A stretch of DNA of 60,077 nucleotides, from NCBI GenBank assembly GCA_944390735.1, contig CALXRL010000064.1:1-60077 (forward strand). Direction: 5' to 3'. Position 1 is the stretch's first letter, and each line of letters begins with the position of its first letter. This document shows, in pieces, positions 37,029-46,535 of the stretch. Position numbers and translations under genes: made by a program. The notes below the pieces were generated by a model that was not told where the DNA came from, made no database searches, and worked only from the letters and a program-made list of their open reading frames with translations. The stretch comes from an uncultured Victivallales bacterium (GTDB lineage: Bacteria > Verrucomicrobiota > Lentisphaeria > Victivallales > UBA1829).

Positions 37029-37949
37029 ATGGACATCTTCGATGAAATCATTCAATGCCTGAAAAATGAAAAGGATCCCTGCGGGAACGTATTTGTCAGC
37101 CGGGAGAACCTGACGGAGTTCTTCGGGACCTCCGCACAGCGGACCGCGACAGCACCGGCAATGCAAAGAAGAAGGGAATCCGGAACACTTCCTCCGACTC
37201 CTGTTCCCACCCCGGCGGCACCGCCGCGCACCGTGCCGGAACAAACTCGGACGACTTTTGCAGCATCCGTCTCCGAAGCCGGGGAGCACCCGATCCGCCG
37301 GGAGATCCGCCGGAGAGATGCCGATGCGGCCGGAGAAGCGGCGCATTCCCCGGCAGTCCCGCGGCAGACTCCGGAAACGGTTGCGTCCATGAACTGGGAT
37401 CAGCTTCGGTGCGCAACGGACCACTGCCGTCTCTGCCGCCTCTGCGAAACCAGAAACCATGTGGTCTTCGCCGACGGGAACGAACACGCCGAACTGATGT
37501 TCATCGGCGAAGGTCCCGGCGCGGACGAGGATGCGCAGGGGATTCCCTTTGTCGGGAAAGCCGGTCAGCTTCTGACAAAGATGATCGCCGCCATGCAGTT
37601 CCGGCGGGAGGAGGTCTACATAGCCAACATTGTCAAATGCCGTCCGCCGGAAAACCGGAATCCGATGGATGACGAGATGGCGGCCTGTCTTCCCTATCTG
37701 CAGCGACAGATCGAGCTGGTCCGTCCGAAGGTGATCGTCCTGCTGGGCAGCGTGGCGTTGAAGGGTCTGCTGAACCGCAGCGGCATCATGCGCATGCGCG
37801 GCCACTGGCTGGATTACCGGGGCATCATGGTCATGCCGACCTTCCATCCGGCCTATCTGCTCCGCTACGAAGCGGGGAAAAAGGATGCCTGGAGCGATCT
37901 TCAGCAGGTGATGAAGGTCTTTGGAAAAGTCTATCGAAAAGCGCGCTAA
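37029..37949 (+). CDS. Family-4 (Fe-S) uracil-DNA glycosylase with long N-terminal extension
   Basis: Removes uracil from DNA as the first step of base-excision repair. 306 residues; the first 115 are low-complexity and Pro/Arg/Ala-rich, and the catalytic domain starts at about residue 121. Cys136, Cys139, Cys204 (NIVKC) and Cys220 (MAAC) fit the 4Fe-4S ligands. Motif A is GEGPGADED at 160-168, and the C-terminal HPAYLL motif is present. The tail may mediate protein contact. The next gene starts 22 nt later. Confidence 0.93.
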   Translation: MDIFDEIIQCLKNEKDPCGNVFVSRENLTEFFGTSAQRTATAPAMQRRRESGTLPPTPVPTPAAPPRTVPEQTRTTFAASVSEAGEHPIRREIRRRDADAAGEAAHSPAVPRQTPETVASMNWDQLRCATDHCRLCRLCETRNHVVFADGNEHAELMFIGEGPGADEDAQGIPFVGKAGQLLTKMIAAMQFRREEVYIANIVKCRPPENRNPMDDEMAACLPYLQRQIELVRPKVIVLLGSVALKGLLNRSGIMRMRGHWLDYRGIMVMPTFHPAYLLRYEAGKKDAWSDLQQVMKVFGKVYRKAR

Positions 37950-37971
37950 CATCATAGGGAGAAGGTGAATC

Positions 37972-38613
37972 ATGCCGGAAAAAGAGTCCTCGGGAATGCT
38001 TGAAAAAGTCAAACGCGGAATCAAAATGATTTCGCCGTTTGAATTCAAACCGGAAGCGGGAAGACATTCGATCGGAGAGATGAACCTGCCGGTCCGGCTT
38101 GCCCGCAGCGACAGCGCATACGACAATCTGACGCTTCTTTTCAAATCGCGCTTCTTCATGCTCAACGATTCGCTTCGCGCTGCCTATTATGATCTCAGTC
38201 TGAAACTGATCGACGTCGTGCTCTCCAACCTGACCTACATTCAGAAGGAAAGCGATGGAAAATCCGCCGCCGATCCCTGTCTTCCCACGCTGATGACCAT
38301 CCGGAAAATTCTGGAGGTGCTGAAAATTTCCGCGGAAACCTCCCTGGAAATGGTCAGCGGGGAACGCGGAATCGAATCGTTCGGCGGACCGCTTGCCATT
38401 GCCAAGATCCGTCTGGTGGACGATTCCATCGGCGATATGGAGATCAGTCTGCTGCACAGTGTTTCGGAACTCTTTGACATTCTCACGCTTCCCATGCAGA
38501 GAAATTCCGATCAGCGCCGCAAACTGCTGGTCAAAGAGGAACTGGACCGCTACAACCGATCCTTCAAGGAGTTCAACGACTACTACTCCTCGCTCTGCCG
38601 CGTGGAAGGCTGA
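37972..38613 (+). CDS. Unknown helical protein
   Basis: 213 residues, soluble, no signal peptide. Mostly helical by composition (RFFMLNDSLRAAYYDLSLKL, LVKEELDRYNRSFKEFNDYY). No family recognised. GAAGG precedes the ATG, and it is probably co-transcribed with the uracil-DNA glycosylase gene, 22 nt upstream. A 299-nt gap follows, which ends with the promoter of the next operon and otherwise shows only a 6-bp hairpin at 38640-38659. Confidence 0.75.
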   Translation: MPEKESSGMLEKVKRGIKMISPFEFKPEAGRHSIGEMNLPVRLARSDSAYDNLTLLFKSRFFMLNDSLRAAYYDLSLKLIDVVLSNLTYIQKESDGKSAADPCLPTLMTIRKILEVLKISAETSLEMVSGERGIESFGGPLAIAKIRLVDDSIGDMEISLLHSVSELFDILTLPMQRNSDQRRKLLVKEELDRYNRSFKEFNDYYSSLCRVEG

Positions 38614-38847
38614 ACGCTCCTTGCGGCCCGGAAGCGCCTCTCCCTCTTTCGGAAGGGAGTGGTGGAGAAAAGGGGGAAAGAAACGGGTCCGGCTCTTTCC
38701 GGCGGAAACGAACTTCCATTCCGCATTGTCCGGGACGGAGATTCCATCGACCGCAAAAAAGGAGGGTGCTGAGAGGCGTTCTCCTTTGCGCCATTCGGGG
38801 AAAACGCCGCCGTTTCCGGTGAAATCTTCAATTTCTGAACTTTTCTT

Positions 38848-38876
38848 TTGATTATCCCCGGTTTCCGTGTTATATT
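38848..38876 (+). promoter_or_regulatory. Promoter of the LysM/PqiC/hpt operon
   Basis: TTGATT (38848-38853), 17 nt, TATATT (38871-38876), 36 nt before the ATG. Confidence 0.65.
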
Positions 38877-38912
38877 TCCGCATGTCAGAAAACTGAAACG
38901 GCAGGAGCAACC

Positions 38913-39968
38913 ATGAAGATCAAAAAAATTTTGACCATTGTGCCGCTCCTCGCATTCATGATGCTGTTTTCGTCATGCGGGGATTATATCGGCAAGGAGA
39001 AGGAACATCCGTTCTTTGTGAAGGCGGGGGCGTGCAAGGCTTCCGGGAACTACAAGGAGGCGGCTGAATATTATGAGGAGTTTCTCAACGTCTGTCCCCG
39101 CTCCCCGATCACGCATTATGAGCTTGCCGCGCTCTACGGGGACAATCTCGACGATCCCTTCAAGGCGGTCTATCATTATCAGCGCTATCTGGAACTTGCG
39201 AAGAATTCGCCGGACGCGGAGAACGTTTCCAAGTTCATTGAGATCTCGAAGCGCAAGGCGTTCGACCTTCTCTCCAAACAGTTTGAATCCGCCGAGACCG
39301 CCAAGGCCTACGCCGAGGCCGCCAAGGTGAAAAAGATGCTCGATCAGTATGTCGCGTACAGCACCAGACTGCGCGAACAGAACACGCTTCTGCGCAATCA
39401 GAACAGCGAAATGCGTTCCAGAATCGAAAAATTCAGCCGTGACAGTTCCGAATTCCGGAAAACCGTTCAGGATCTGAAAAAACAGATGGAACAGCCGGAA
39501 TCCCCCGGCACATCGCGTCAGACCGCGGTGCTCCCCGTTCCGCTTCCGGGAGGAGACAAACCCGGCAGACCCTCCGGACCCCCTCCCTCTTCCGGCGATC
39601 CCTGGGAAAACGCACCGGTTGCGGCAGCCAGCGCCACCTCCACCGCGACCGAAGATGGAAAGGCCCCGGCGAAGTCACCGGGAAGCTCTCCCGCCTCCGG
39701 CAAACCGGCCGCGGTCGCGGCAGCGGGAGCCGCGGGGACCTCCGCAGCCGGAACAGCGGCAGCAGGAAAAACAGCCGCTCCTTCCGCCGGAAAAACCCAC
39801 AAGGTGGTCAAGGGCGACACCTTGTACAATCTGGCAAAAAAATATTACGGGTCCTCCCGGTACTACCGACTGATCTGGGACGCGAATAAAGCTCAGCTCG
39901 GAGAAAAGGGGCTGCTTCGAATCGGGCAGGAGCTTGTTCTTCCGCCCCGGCCGGGAGGAAAACGATGA
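38913..39968 (+). CDS. TPR-LysM lipoprotein
   Basis: 351 residues. The lipobox LFSSC gives lipidation at about Cys22. TPR-like helices follow (ACKASGNYKEAAEYYEEFL, then YHYQRYLELAK), then a coiled-coil of about 60 residues (TRLREQNTLLRNQNSEMRSR). An Ala/Pro/Gly-rich low-complexity linker of about 110 residues leads to a C-terminal LysM domain (HKVVKGDTLYNLAKKYYGSS...LRIGQELVLP) that binds peptidoglycan. The order suggests a tether between membrane and cell wall, perhaps in division or envelope assembly. Its stop overlaps the next start as ATGA. Confidence 0.9.
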   Translation: MKIKKILTIVPLLAFMMLFSSCGDYIGKEKEHPFFVKAGACKASGNYKEAAEYYEEFLNVCPRSPITHYELAALYGDNLDDPFKAVYHYQRYLELAKNSPDAENVSKFIEISKRKAFDLLSKQFESAETAKAYAEAAKVKKMLDQYVAYSTRLREQNTLLRNQNSEMRSRIEKFSRDSSEFRKTVQDLKKQMEQPESPGTSRQTAVLPVPLPGGDKPGRPSGPPPSSGDPWENAPVAAASATSTATEDGKAPAKSPGSSPASGKPAAVAAAGAAGTSAAGTAAAGKTAAPSAGKTHKVVKGDTLYNLAKKYYGSSRYYRLIWDANKAQLGEKGLLRIGQELVLPPRPGGKR

Positions 39969-40537
39969 GCATTTTTCGTTTCCCGATCCGGACAACCGCA
40001 TTGCTTTTTCTCCTTGCCGCCGGATGCATCCGTGTGGATCTTCCGGAACAGCAGGTGCGCGAGACGCACACCTATGATCTTCGTCCGCTGCCGCAGGAGG
40101 AGCGCGGTTTTCCATGCGGAATGGAAATTCTGCCGTTTTTTTCAGATGCCCCTGCGCGCTACAAAATGCTTCATCGGAAGGGGACGGAACTGCGGGTGGA
40201 GGAATACCGCAAATGGGGACAATCTCCCGCTGCCATGCTGACCCGGCTTTTCCGTTCCGCGTTTGTTCCGTCAAAAGTGACGGAAGAGGAGTATCGTCTT
40301 TCCGGAACCATTCTCCAATTTGAGGCGAATGAGGAAACCAACACGGCGGATCTGACCGTCAAATATGTGTTTTCCACTCTTCGGAACGAGGATCCGGTTT
40401 TTGTCCGGACATTGACGGTTTCGGAAAAACGAAAGGATGGCTCTCCGGAGGCGTTTGCCGAGGCCATGTCGCTTGCGGCCCGGCGCCAGATCCGGGAAAT
40501 CAAACAGCTCATTCAACAGGAGATCAAGCCGAAATGA
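39965..40537 (+). CDS. PqiC-like ABC-transport auxiliary lipoprotein
   Basis: 190 residues. The lipobox LLAAGC gives lipidation at about Cys20. The mature part follows the ABC-transport auxiliary (DUF330/PqiC) pattern: HTYDLRPLP, EYRKWGQSPAAMLTRLFRSAF, then a beta strand GTILQFEANEETNTADLTVKY. Such lipoproteins work with MCE transporters such as the Mla system encoded at 3833-6436, which itself lacks one. The link is inferred, since the genes are 33 kb apart. ATGA overlaps join it to both neighbours. Confidence 0.75.
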   Translation: MSIFRFPIRTTALLFLLAAGCIRVDLPEQQVRETHTYDLRPLPQEERGFPCGMEILPFFSDAPARYKMLHRKGTELRVEEYRKWGQSPAAMLTRLFRSAFVPSKVTEEEYRLSGTILQFEANEETNTADLTVKYVFSTLRNEDPVFVRTLTVSEKRKDGSPEAFAEAMSLAARRQIREIKQLIQQEIKPK

Positions 40538-41049
40538 ATCGTGAGGATTCCATTCTGATCGAGGAAGCCGCCATCCGGGCAAAGGTCGCGGAACTTGGCG
40601 AACAGATCAACCGCGACTACAAGGACAGGGAACTGATTATGATCGCCATTGCAAACGGAGCGGTCGTATTTGCCGCCGACCTGCTCCGGTGCCTCCGTCT
40701 GACCGTCTGGTTCGACACGGTGAAAGCCTCCTCCTACCGCGGAACGGTCAGCGGCGATCTTGCCCTGAAAAACACCTTCAATCTGGATCTTTCGAACCGT
40801 CACATTCTTCTGGTGGATGACATTCTCGACACCTCCAAAACCCTGTGCCGGATTCGGGAACACATTCTCTCCTTCTCCCCCGCCTCCCTCCGGACCTGCG
40901 TTCTGCTGGACAAGCCCAGCGGACGGAGCAATGGATTCCGCGCGGACTACTGCGGTTTTCTCATTCCGGACCGATTCGTCTTCGGCTACGGTCTCGATGA
41001 CGACCGGGGACTCGGCAGAAATTTTCCATGGATTGCCGCCAGAGACTGA
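40534..41049 (+). CDS. hpt: Hypoxanthine phosphoribosyltransferase
   Basis: Purine salvage: converts hypoxanthine or guanine with PRPP to IMP or GMP. 171 residues, the usual size. The PRPP loop is ILLVDDILDTSKTL at about 90-104. Near the N-terminus ANGAVVFAADLLR matches the conserved flexible-loop start, and FVFGYGLDDDRGLGRNFPWI the C-terminal base-binding segment. It starts by ATGA overlap with the PqiC-like gene and ends 99 nt before a convergent gene. Confidence 0.95.
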   Translation: MNREDSILIEEAAIRAKVAELGEQINRDYKDRELIMIAIANGAVVFAADLLRCLRLTVWFDTVKASSYRGTVSGDLALKNTFNLDLSNRHILLVDDILDTSKTLCRIREHILSFSPASLRTCVLLDKPSGRSNGFRADYCGFLIPDRFVFGYGLDDDRGLGRNFPWIAARD

Positions 41050-41103
41050 AGCGGCCGTATCCGGAATCCGCTTCATTCGACTCACCTTTTCCCTGCCGCC
41101 CCT

Positions 41104-41132
41104 CCGTCCGGCGTCTTTTCTCCGCCGGACGG
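41104..41132. terminator. Probable bidirectional terminator hairpin
   Basis: CCGTCCGGCG and CGCCGGACGG form a perfect 10-bp stem with a 9-nt pyrimidine loop. It lies between the convergent hpt and GH2-TPR genes. No T-run follows on either side, so the role is inferred from position and stability. Confidence 0.55.
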
Positions 41133-41148
41133 AAACGGAGGCAATGGA

Positions 41149-44100
41149 TCAGCGCTTTTTCTCCGAATCGACTTTCGCCTTTGCGTCGTCGCGAAGATGC
41201 TGCACGTCCGGCTGATTGATGTTGACTTCCAGCGACCTCTGATAGACCCGGAGCGCATTTTGGTAATCGTTCAGCGCTTCGTAACAGCCGCCGAGACTGC
41301 GGAAGACGGAAAGATCCTCCTCGCTCATTTCCAGCGCCTTTTCATAACACTCCACCGCTTTTCGGAACTCTTTTCTCTTCTGGGCCTCGAACCCCTGTTT
41401 CAGAAGCGCGGCGAAACGATTCCGTTCTTCCGGAGTCAGTTTTCGTTCCGTCCGATCCACGCCGAGTGTCAGGGCGACGATCAGCGGACACGAATTCCCG
41501 CTGGAGACAAACGAAATGGATTTCACACTTTTTTCCGGAGAGGGATTCAGCCATCCGGTCCGCCAGAGCGTGGCCTTGCCGAAGGTCGCCTGCGGAACCG
41601 TGCATGCCGCAGTCGTGAAGGTGTCGACCTCAAACGGGAACGGCGCTTCCGGATTGACGACGGCCCAGTCCCGCATGTTGGTGCGTCCGGTCATCGGGAT
41701 CTCATAGCGGGAGCCGTCCTCATAGTTCACCAGAATGCTGTAGTTCTTCCGGGTCGACGTATACGCCGATGAATGGAGCAGATACAACGAATTGATTCTG
41801 CGCCCGACCGCGATTTCCGCCTTCGGATATCCTCCTCGGGCATAGCGCGACTCCAGCATCAGACAGAAATTCGGCTGCTCGATCCGGAACGGAACCCCGG
41901 CCAGCGTATGGATTCCCGCCGGCAGACGCCGGAGAAATTCCCTTGCGTCCTTCTTCGGCCCCTGATCCGACCAGCCGCCCCGGCCGTCAAATTCGGCTTC
42001 GTCGTCCGCCGTGCGGTTGAGCAGAGAGGAAAGATCCATCCGGACAAACGAAATGTTCTGCGGAATGTCCGGCCGTTCCCGATGTTCGATCGCCACGCCA
42101 AGATTCGTCAGAAGAACGGAGATGACCCGACGGGAGTTCAGAAGAACATGCGCATTGTCGGTCATCCAGTCCAGCGTGCAGAAGATCCGATTCCCCTTTT
42201 TCGCCAGAAGCACAGGATACAGCATCGGTTCCGCACCGGTGATCTGCCGCGTTCCAAGTTCGCCGGAAAGAAACTCGGTCCGATAGAAAAGCTGACGTTT
42301 TTCCGCGGGATCGCCCGCGCGCCAGAACAGATCGGTATTGGTCAGTCCGGCAATCTCGGGAAAATCGCCGCAGCGGATGGCGCGGCCGCGCCAGGCATCG
42401 GAGTAGATCTCTGCGGACCCGACTCCGAACTGTCCGGAGGGATCCTGCACCAGCATTCTCCCCTTGAACGCATTCAGTTCCGCCATCTGTTCCGGCGTGT
42501 ATTTCACGGATCCGTCCACAAGCAGGACCTCGAACGAGCCCAGTTTTCCGAACGGAGCCTGTTCCGCCTTGACCCCGTATTTCTTCAGATAGCGCGCCAG
42601 CTTCGACTCCGCCGGAGCGACCACACCCGCCTTCCGGAATCCCGGCGCACGATACGCCGCCATGTTTTCCAGAAGTTTCGCCGCGACTGGATTGATCTCC
42701 GGCTTCAGAATCAGACGGTTGTAAAGGAAACATCCCTTCCCCCAGGGAGCCTCCATCAGCGCGGAATAGAGCAGTCCCTGCGGCCCTCCGCACTCCACAA
42801 TCGTGCGGACGTTCCCGAGCGCCGGTTTGCTGAAGTATCCGGCCGCGGTTATGTGATCCGGATACCAGAAGGAGAGATCGTGCTCCGTCAGCCCCTTCAG
42901 AACAGGATGGTCCGGACGAAACGAAAAGTTCACGGAATTGTTCCGGGCCGTCAGGGAAGGCGAACCCGGCAGCCAGGCGGGATAATCCTTCCGAACATCA
43001 ATCAGAATGGTCTCGCCTGCCGCGGCCCGCTTCAGAAGCTCCTCCTTGCGGGCATTGAGATCCGCGGAGGCGGGAATCAGATTCTTCGGAACGGGAACGG
43101 GAACGCGGGCCACTGATGTGAGTTCCAGTTTGTCCGTCGGCCCGTTTTCCAGACCGGCTTCCAGAACATAACGCCCCTCTTCCGGAATCGTGAGACGGAT
43201 CGTTTCCCGGGCGGAGAAAAACGCCTGCGGACCATAGGTCCTTCCGCCCTGCCTCAGAACGCGCCCGTCGTCCTTCCGGAGTTTCCAGAAAAACCGCAGC
43301 TCGGCGCGTTTCGCCCTGTCATGGAAAAGATCCACATCCCAGGAGACCTCCGTCCCGGCATAAAAAGTGTGATATTTCTGAACGAAGAAGAGGTCCGCCG
43401 GCGGAACGGTGAACGCGATGTCGTTGGAGTGCAGATGACGCCACGGAGTCTGAATCGAAACGCCGGCGTCGCGCTGTCCCCGGGCGGAGAGCTTGTTGTA
43501 CACCATATGCGCAAAGGCATCCATGGATGCGGACTGGTAGCAGGCGTCACGGAACAGCGTGGTATAACCGTGCGGCGGCATATAGAACGTGTCCCAGCCG
43601 TATTCGTTGATGATGATCGGCTTGTATCCCCATGTGATGGGCGACTTCATGGACTGGTTCGCCACCTGCCGCGCCTGTCCGCGGGGAACTTTGTCCCCCG
43701 GTTTCAGCGATTCGTTCAGAGGACGCCAGAACACGTTGTCGGGATAGAAGAAGGCCTCGTCACGAAACGAATGGTTGTCCGGCGGATAATGGGTCGAGAT
43801 CGTCTGCGTCATGCCGCGCATGTCCAGATCGCAGTTGGCTTCGATGAAGCGCGTGCTGTCGAGACTGCGCACATGGCGGATGCTCTCCGCAATCCGCTCG
43901 AAATTGCGGTCAATCGAAAACGCATAGAACTCATTCGACACAAACCAGGTGAAAATCGACGGCGAGTTGTAATACCGCGTCACGATTTCCCGTTCCGCCT
44001 CCCGTTTGTTTTTCCAGTAATCGTCATTATTGAGAATGGCTTCCGTCGCATGGTCGGGCATGACCAGTCCGCGGGCGCAGACAATGCCGAGCTCATCGCA

Positions 44101-45807
44101 GAAATCCTCGGAAATCGTCCCCGGTCCCTGCATCCACCGGATGCAGTTCACGCCGCTTTTCTTCGCCAGAACCCGGTAGTCCAGATACCCCTGGTTCTTC
44201 ATGTACTGCTCGTACGACCAGAGATTCGCCATGGAAATCGCCGGGGAACGGAATTTCTTCCCGTTCCAGAGAATATCCATGCCGTCCGTCCAGAACTCCC
44301 GGAACCCGAAACGGGTGTTCTTCACATCCAGACGTCTGCCGGAGGAGTCGTAAAGCACGGTCTCCAGCTGAAGCAGTTCCGGAGAATCCGCCTCCCAGAG
44401 CACGGGGTTTTTCCACTCTTTCCGATCCTGAAAGGTGAACAGGCGTTTCCCCCGGTGCAGAACGGTGTTCTCCATCCGGGTTCCGGGGGGAAGTTCCGCG
44501 CGGACCGAGATCGTCTTCTTCCGGAACGATGTGTCGATGAACACCTTTCCGATCCGTTTTGCCGGAAGAGCCTCCAGCCAGACCTCGCCCATGCCGAAGG
44601 ACCAGTGTGTCGCCGGATAACGCACATTGCTCATGACCGGACGCTTCTTCGTCAGTTCCTCCTGAAACACCCGGTAGAAAGGCCCGCGCACGGCAACCAG
44701 AAGCGTGTTCTCCGAAGCGGGATCAAATTTCCCGGTGATGTCCACATCCAGCGGCGCTTCGGCGGAACGCGGCGTTCCGTGATATGCGATTTTCCTTCCG
44801 TTCAGATAGATCTCCGCATCGTAGTAGATCAGATCGAAATGAAGAAGATAGCGTTCCCCGCGCAGCGCCTCCGGAACGGTGAACCGGTGTTGGAACCAGC
44901 CGAGAGATCCCTGAAAAGTCGCCGGAAGATTCCGTCTGCGCCACTTGGCGTCCGGCGGGGGGAGCGGCTGAATGGTACGGGTTTTGAGACTTCCGTCATC
45001 CTTGACGTCGGTGACAAGCCAGTTCTGCGTCATCCACATCTTCTTCCGGACGCCATCGGTCCGGTCCGCATAGGTGGTGAACCATTTTTCATCGCGGTCG
45101 CCGCGGTCGTTGGTCACGGTCACCACCGCGCGGTACTGATCGGTTCCGCCCGACCGGTACGCATAGCGCTTTTTCCAGACGGCTTTCGCGGGAACGGTCT
45201 GCGTATCGTCCACCAGCAGATTCCGGAAATAATCGAACAGCTTCACGTTGACCGTCAACGTCCGCGCGGCGCTCATGTCGTGCACCGCAAGCTCCAGAGC
45301 CTCCGGAGTGAAGCGGCTGCCGGTGTAACTGTAAAACCGTTCCTTCTCATTCCGGTAGGAAACGATTTTCAGAGGGGCGAATTTCAGACGGTTCTTCTGC
45401 AAACGCATCGTTCCCGTCTTCTGATTCGTATAGGTCAGGGAGATCAGATCGCCGTTTTTCAACGGGAGTTTCCGCGACTGCATCTCCGCGAATTCCGTTC
45501 CGTTTCTTCGCCGGATCTCTCCGGCCGAATCAAATTCGATCCGGCGCCCGTTCAGGAAAAGAACGCTCTGAAAATCCTCGGTTCCGGATCCCTTCCCCGT
45601 TTCCGTTTCCACGACAATGACATATTCCCCCGGCTCTATGCCGTCGATTTTCCAGTAGAGATCCTGACTGCGCAGGGTGTTCGTGAATTCCGTGCGGATT
45701 CCGGCGTCGGCGCCCTCCCTTTTCAAGTCGGATGTCCGGTAGACCGTTCCGCCGAACAAAGCGGCATGCGCGGCAAGCAGAGTAAAAAGGACAACACGTT
45801 TCATCAT
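41149..45807 (-). CDS. Secreted GH2 glycoside hydrolase with C-terminal TPR domain
   Basis: 1552 residues with a signal peptide (KRVVLFTLLAAHAALFGGT). A GH2 sugar-binding sandwich starts near 290 (WFQHRFTVPEALRGERYLLH, IYLNGRKIAYHG), then an Ig-like domain (RFGFREFWTDGM) and a TIM barrel. The acid/base Glu is in FVSNEFYAF (about 625) and the nucleophile in PIIINEYGWD (about 734), so it looks active. After a long C-terminal beta region, the last 95 residues are two TPRs (EFRKAVECYEKALEMSEEDL, YQNALRVYQRSLEV). A TPR on a secreted GH2 is unusual. The ATG follows AAGGGG, and the small exported gene ends 9 nt upstream, so they are co-transcribed. Confidence 0.85.
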   Translation of the reverse strand: MMKRVVLFTLLAAHAALFGGTVYRTSDLKREGADAGIRTEFTNTLRSQDLYWKIDGIEPGEYVIVVETETGKGSGTEDFQSVLFLNGRRIEFDSAGEIRRRNGTEFAEMQSRKLPLKNGDLISLTYTNQKTGTMRLQKNRLKFAPLKIVSYRNEKERFYSYTGSRFTPEALELAVHDMSAARTLTVNVKLFDYFRNLLVDDTQTVPAKAVWKKRYAYRSGGTDQYRAVVTVTNDRGDRDEKWFTTYADRTDGVRKKMWMTQNWLVTDVKDDGSLKTRTIQPLPPPDAKWRRRNLPATFQGSLGWFQHRFTVPEALRGERYLLHFDLIYYDAEIYLNGRKIAYHGTPRSAEAPLDVDITGKFDPASENTLLVAVRGPFYRVFQEELTKKRPVMSNVRYPATHWSFGMGEVWLEALPAKRIGKVFIDTSFRKKTISVRAELPPGTRMENTVLHRGKRLFTFQDRKEWKNPVLWEADSPELLQLETVLYDSSGRRLDVKNTRFGFREFWTDGMDILWNGKKFRSPAISMANLWSYEQYMKNQGYLDYRVLAKKSGVNCIRWMQGPGTISEDFCDELGIVCARGLVMPDHATEAILNNDDYWKNKREAEREIVTRYYNSPSIFTWFVSNEFYAFSIDRNFERIAESIRHVRSLDSTRFIEANCDLDMRGMTQTISTHYPPDNHSFRDEAFFYPDNVFWRPLNESLKPGDKVPRGQARQVANQSMKSPITWGYKPIIINEYGWDTFYMPPHGYTTLFRDACYQSASMDAFAHMVYNKLSARGQRDAGVSIQTPWRHLHSNDIAFTVPPADLFFVQKYHTFYAGTEVSWDVDLFHDRAKRAELRFFWKLRKDDGRVLRQGGRTYGPQAFFSARETIRLTIPEEGRYVLEAGLENGPTDKLELTSVARVPVPVPKNLIPASADLNARKEELLKRAAAGETILIDVRKDYPAWLPGSPSLTARNNSVNFSFRPDHPVLKGLTEHDLSFWYPDHITAAGYFSKPALGNVRTIVECGGPQGLLYSALMEAPWGKGCFLYNRLILKPEINPVAAKLLENMAAYRAPGFRKAGVVAPAESKLARYLKKYGVKAEQAPFGKLGSFEVLLVDGSVKYTPEQMAELNAFKGRMLVQDPSGQFGVGSAEIYSDAWRGRAIRCGDFPEIAGLTNTDLFWRAGDPAEKRQLFYRTEFLSGELGTRQITGAEPMLYPVLLAKKGNRIFCTLDWMTDNAHVLLNSRRVISVLLTNLGVAIEHRERPDIPQNISFVRMDLSSLLNRTADDEAEFDGRGGWSDQGPKKDAREFLRRLPAGIHTLAGVPFRIEQPNFCLMLESRYARGGYPKAEIAVGRRINSLYLLHSSAYTSTRKNYSILVNYEDGSRYEIPMTGRTNMRDWAVVNPEAPFPFEVDTFTTAACTVPQATFGKATLWRTGWLNPSPEKSVKSISFVSSGNSCPLIVALTLGVDRTERKLTPEERNRFAALLKQGFEAQKRKEFRKAVECYEKALEMSEEDLSVFRSLGGCYEALNDYQNALRVYQRSLEVNINQPDVQHLRDDAKAKVDSEKKR

Positions 45808-45816
45808 CCGTTCCCC

Positions 45817-46374
45817 TTATTTCTGAAGAATGACGTCAAAATCCTGGTACACCTCCGCCACCCGTTCGCCCGGCGTTTTTCCCCAGCAGGTGATCACAAC
45901 CGAGAAACGGCAGGTCCCCGGACCGAACGCCTTCAGCGGAGGAAGCGGCGCATTGACAAATTTCTTCTTCTCCCGGCTCCATTCATTCTGCATGCCCATG
46001 ACTCCGGCCTTGCGCTCGCCAAGATCCACCCGGTAGACAAACGGGGTCGGAGAGGCGGGATTCGCCCAGTATTTCGAAAGCGACTGGTACCAGGCGCCCT
46101 GCTTCTCTTTTCCATACTCGTTCCTGCGCCCGAAATTCGCGCTGGCAAAATCGCGCTCCCGACAGGCCAGACGAGTGGTCACAATCTTCGACGGCTTCTC
46201 GGAAAGAACCTTCCAGGAGGCTTTGACCAGAAATTCCCGTTTTCCTCCGGCAAGCACCGGAAAGTCCTCGCTCCAGGTTTTTCCGCCGTCCGTACTGAAC
46301 GTCAGCGCCACATTCATCTGCGCAAACAGCGCACATGCGGTAAAAAGGGTTGCGATCATCACTGCCAGTTTCAT
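45817..46374 (-). CDS. Small exported protein of unknown function
   Basis: 185 residues with a signal peptide (KLAVMIATLFTACALFAQM). Mature beta-rich sequence (VALTFSTDGGKTWSEDFPVL, FVYRVDLGERKAGVMGMQ). GGAG precedes the ATG. It is 9 nt upstream of the GH2-TPR gene and 161 nt after the GH42 gene, all on the same strand. The STDGGKTW segment recalls BNR-type repeats, but only one copy is seen. No function assigned. Confidence 0.75.
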   Translation of the reverse strand: MKLAVMIATLFTACALFAQMNVALTFSTDGGKTWSEDFPVLAGGKREFLVKASWKVLSEKPSKIVTTRLACRERDFASANFGRRNEYGKEKQGAWYQSLSKYWANPASPTPFVYRVDLGERKAGVMGMQNEWSREKKKFVNAPLPPLKAFGPGTCRFSVVITCWGKTPGERVAEVYQDFDVILQK

Positions 46375-46535
46375 TCTTTTCTCCTTCTTCTTTCTGTTTG
46401 CCGGATTGTTTTCCGCTGTTCCGAACGGAAACGGCCCCCGGCGTTTTTTCGCTTGAACACTCCCCGGACGACCGGAGAGAAACGGTTCCGCGCAGGAGTC
46501 TCCTTTCGCAGACCGCTCTTTTTTCCTTTCTCTTC

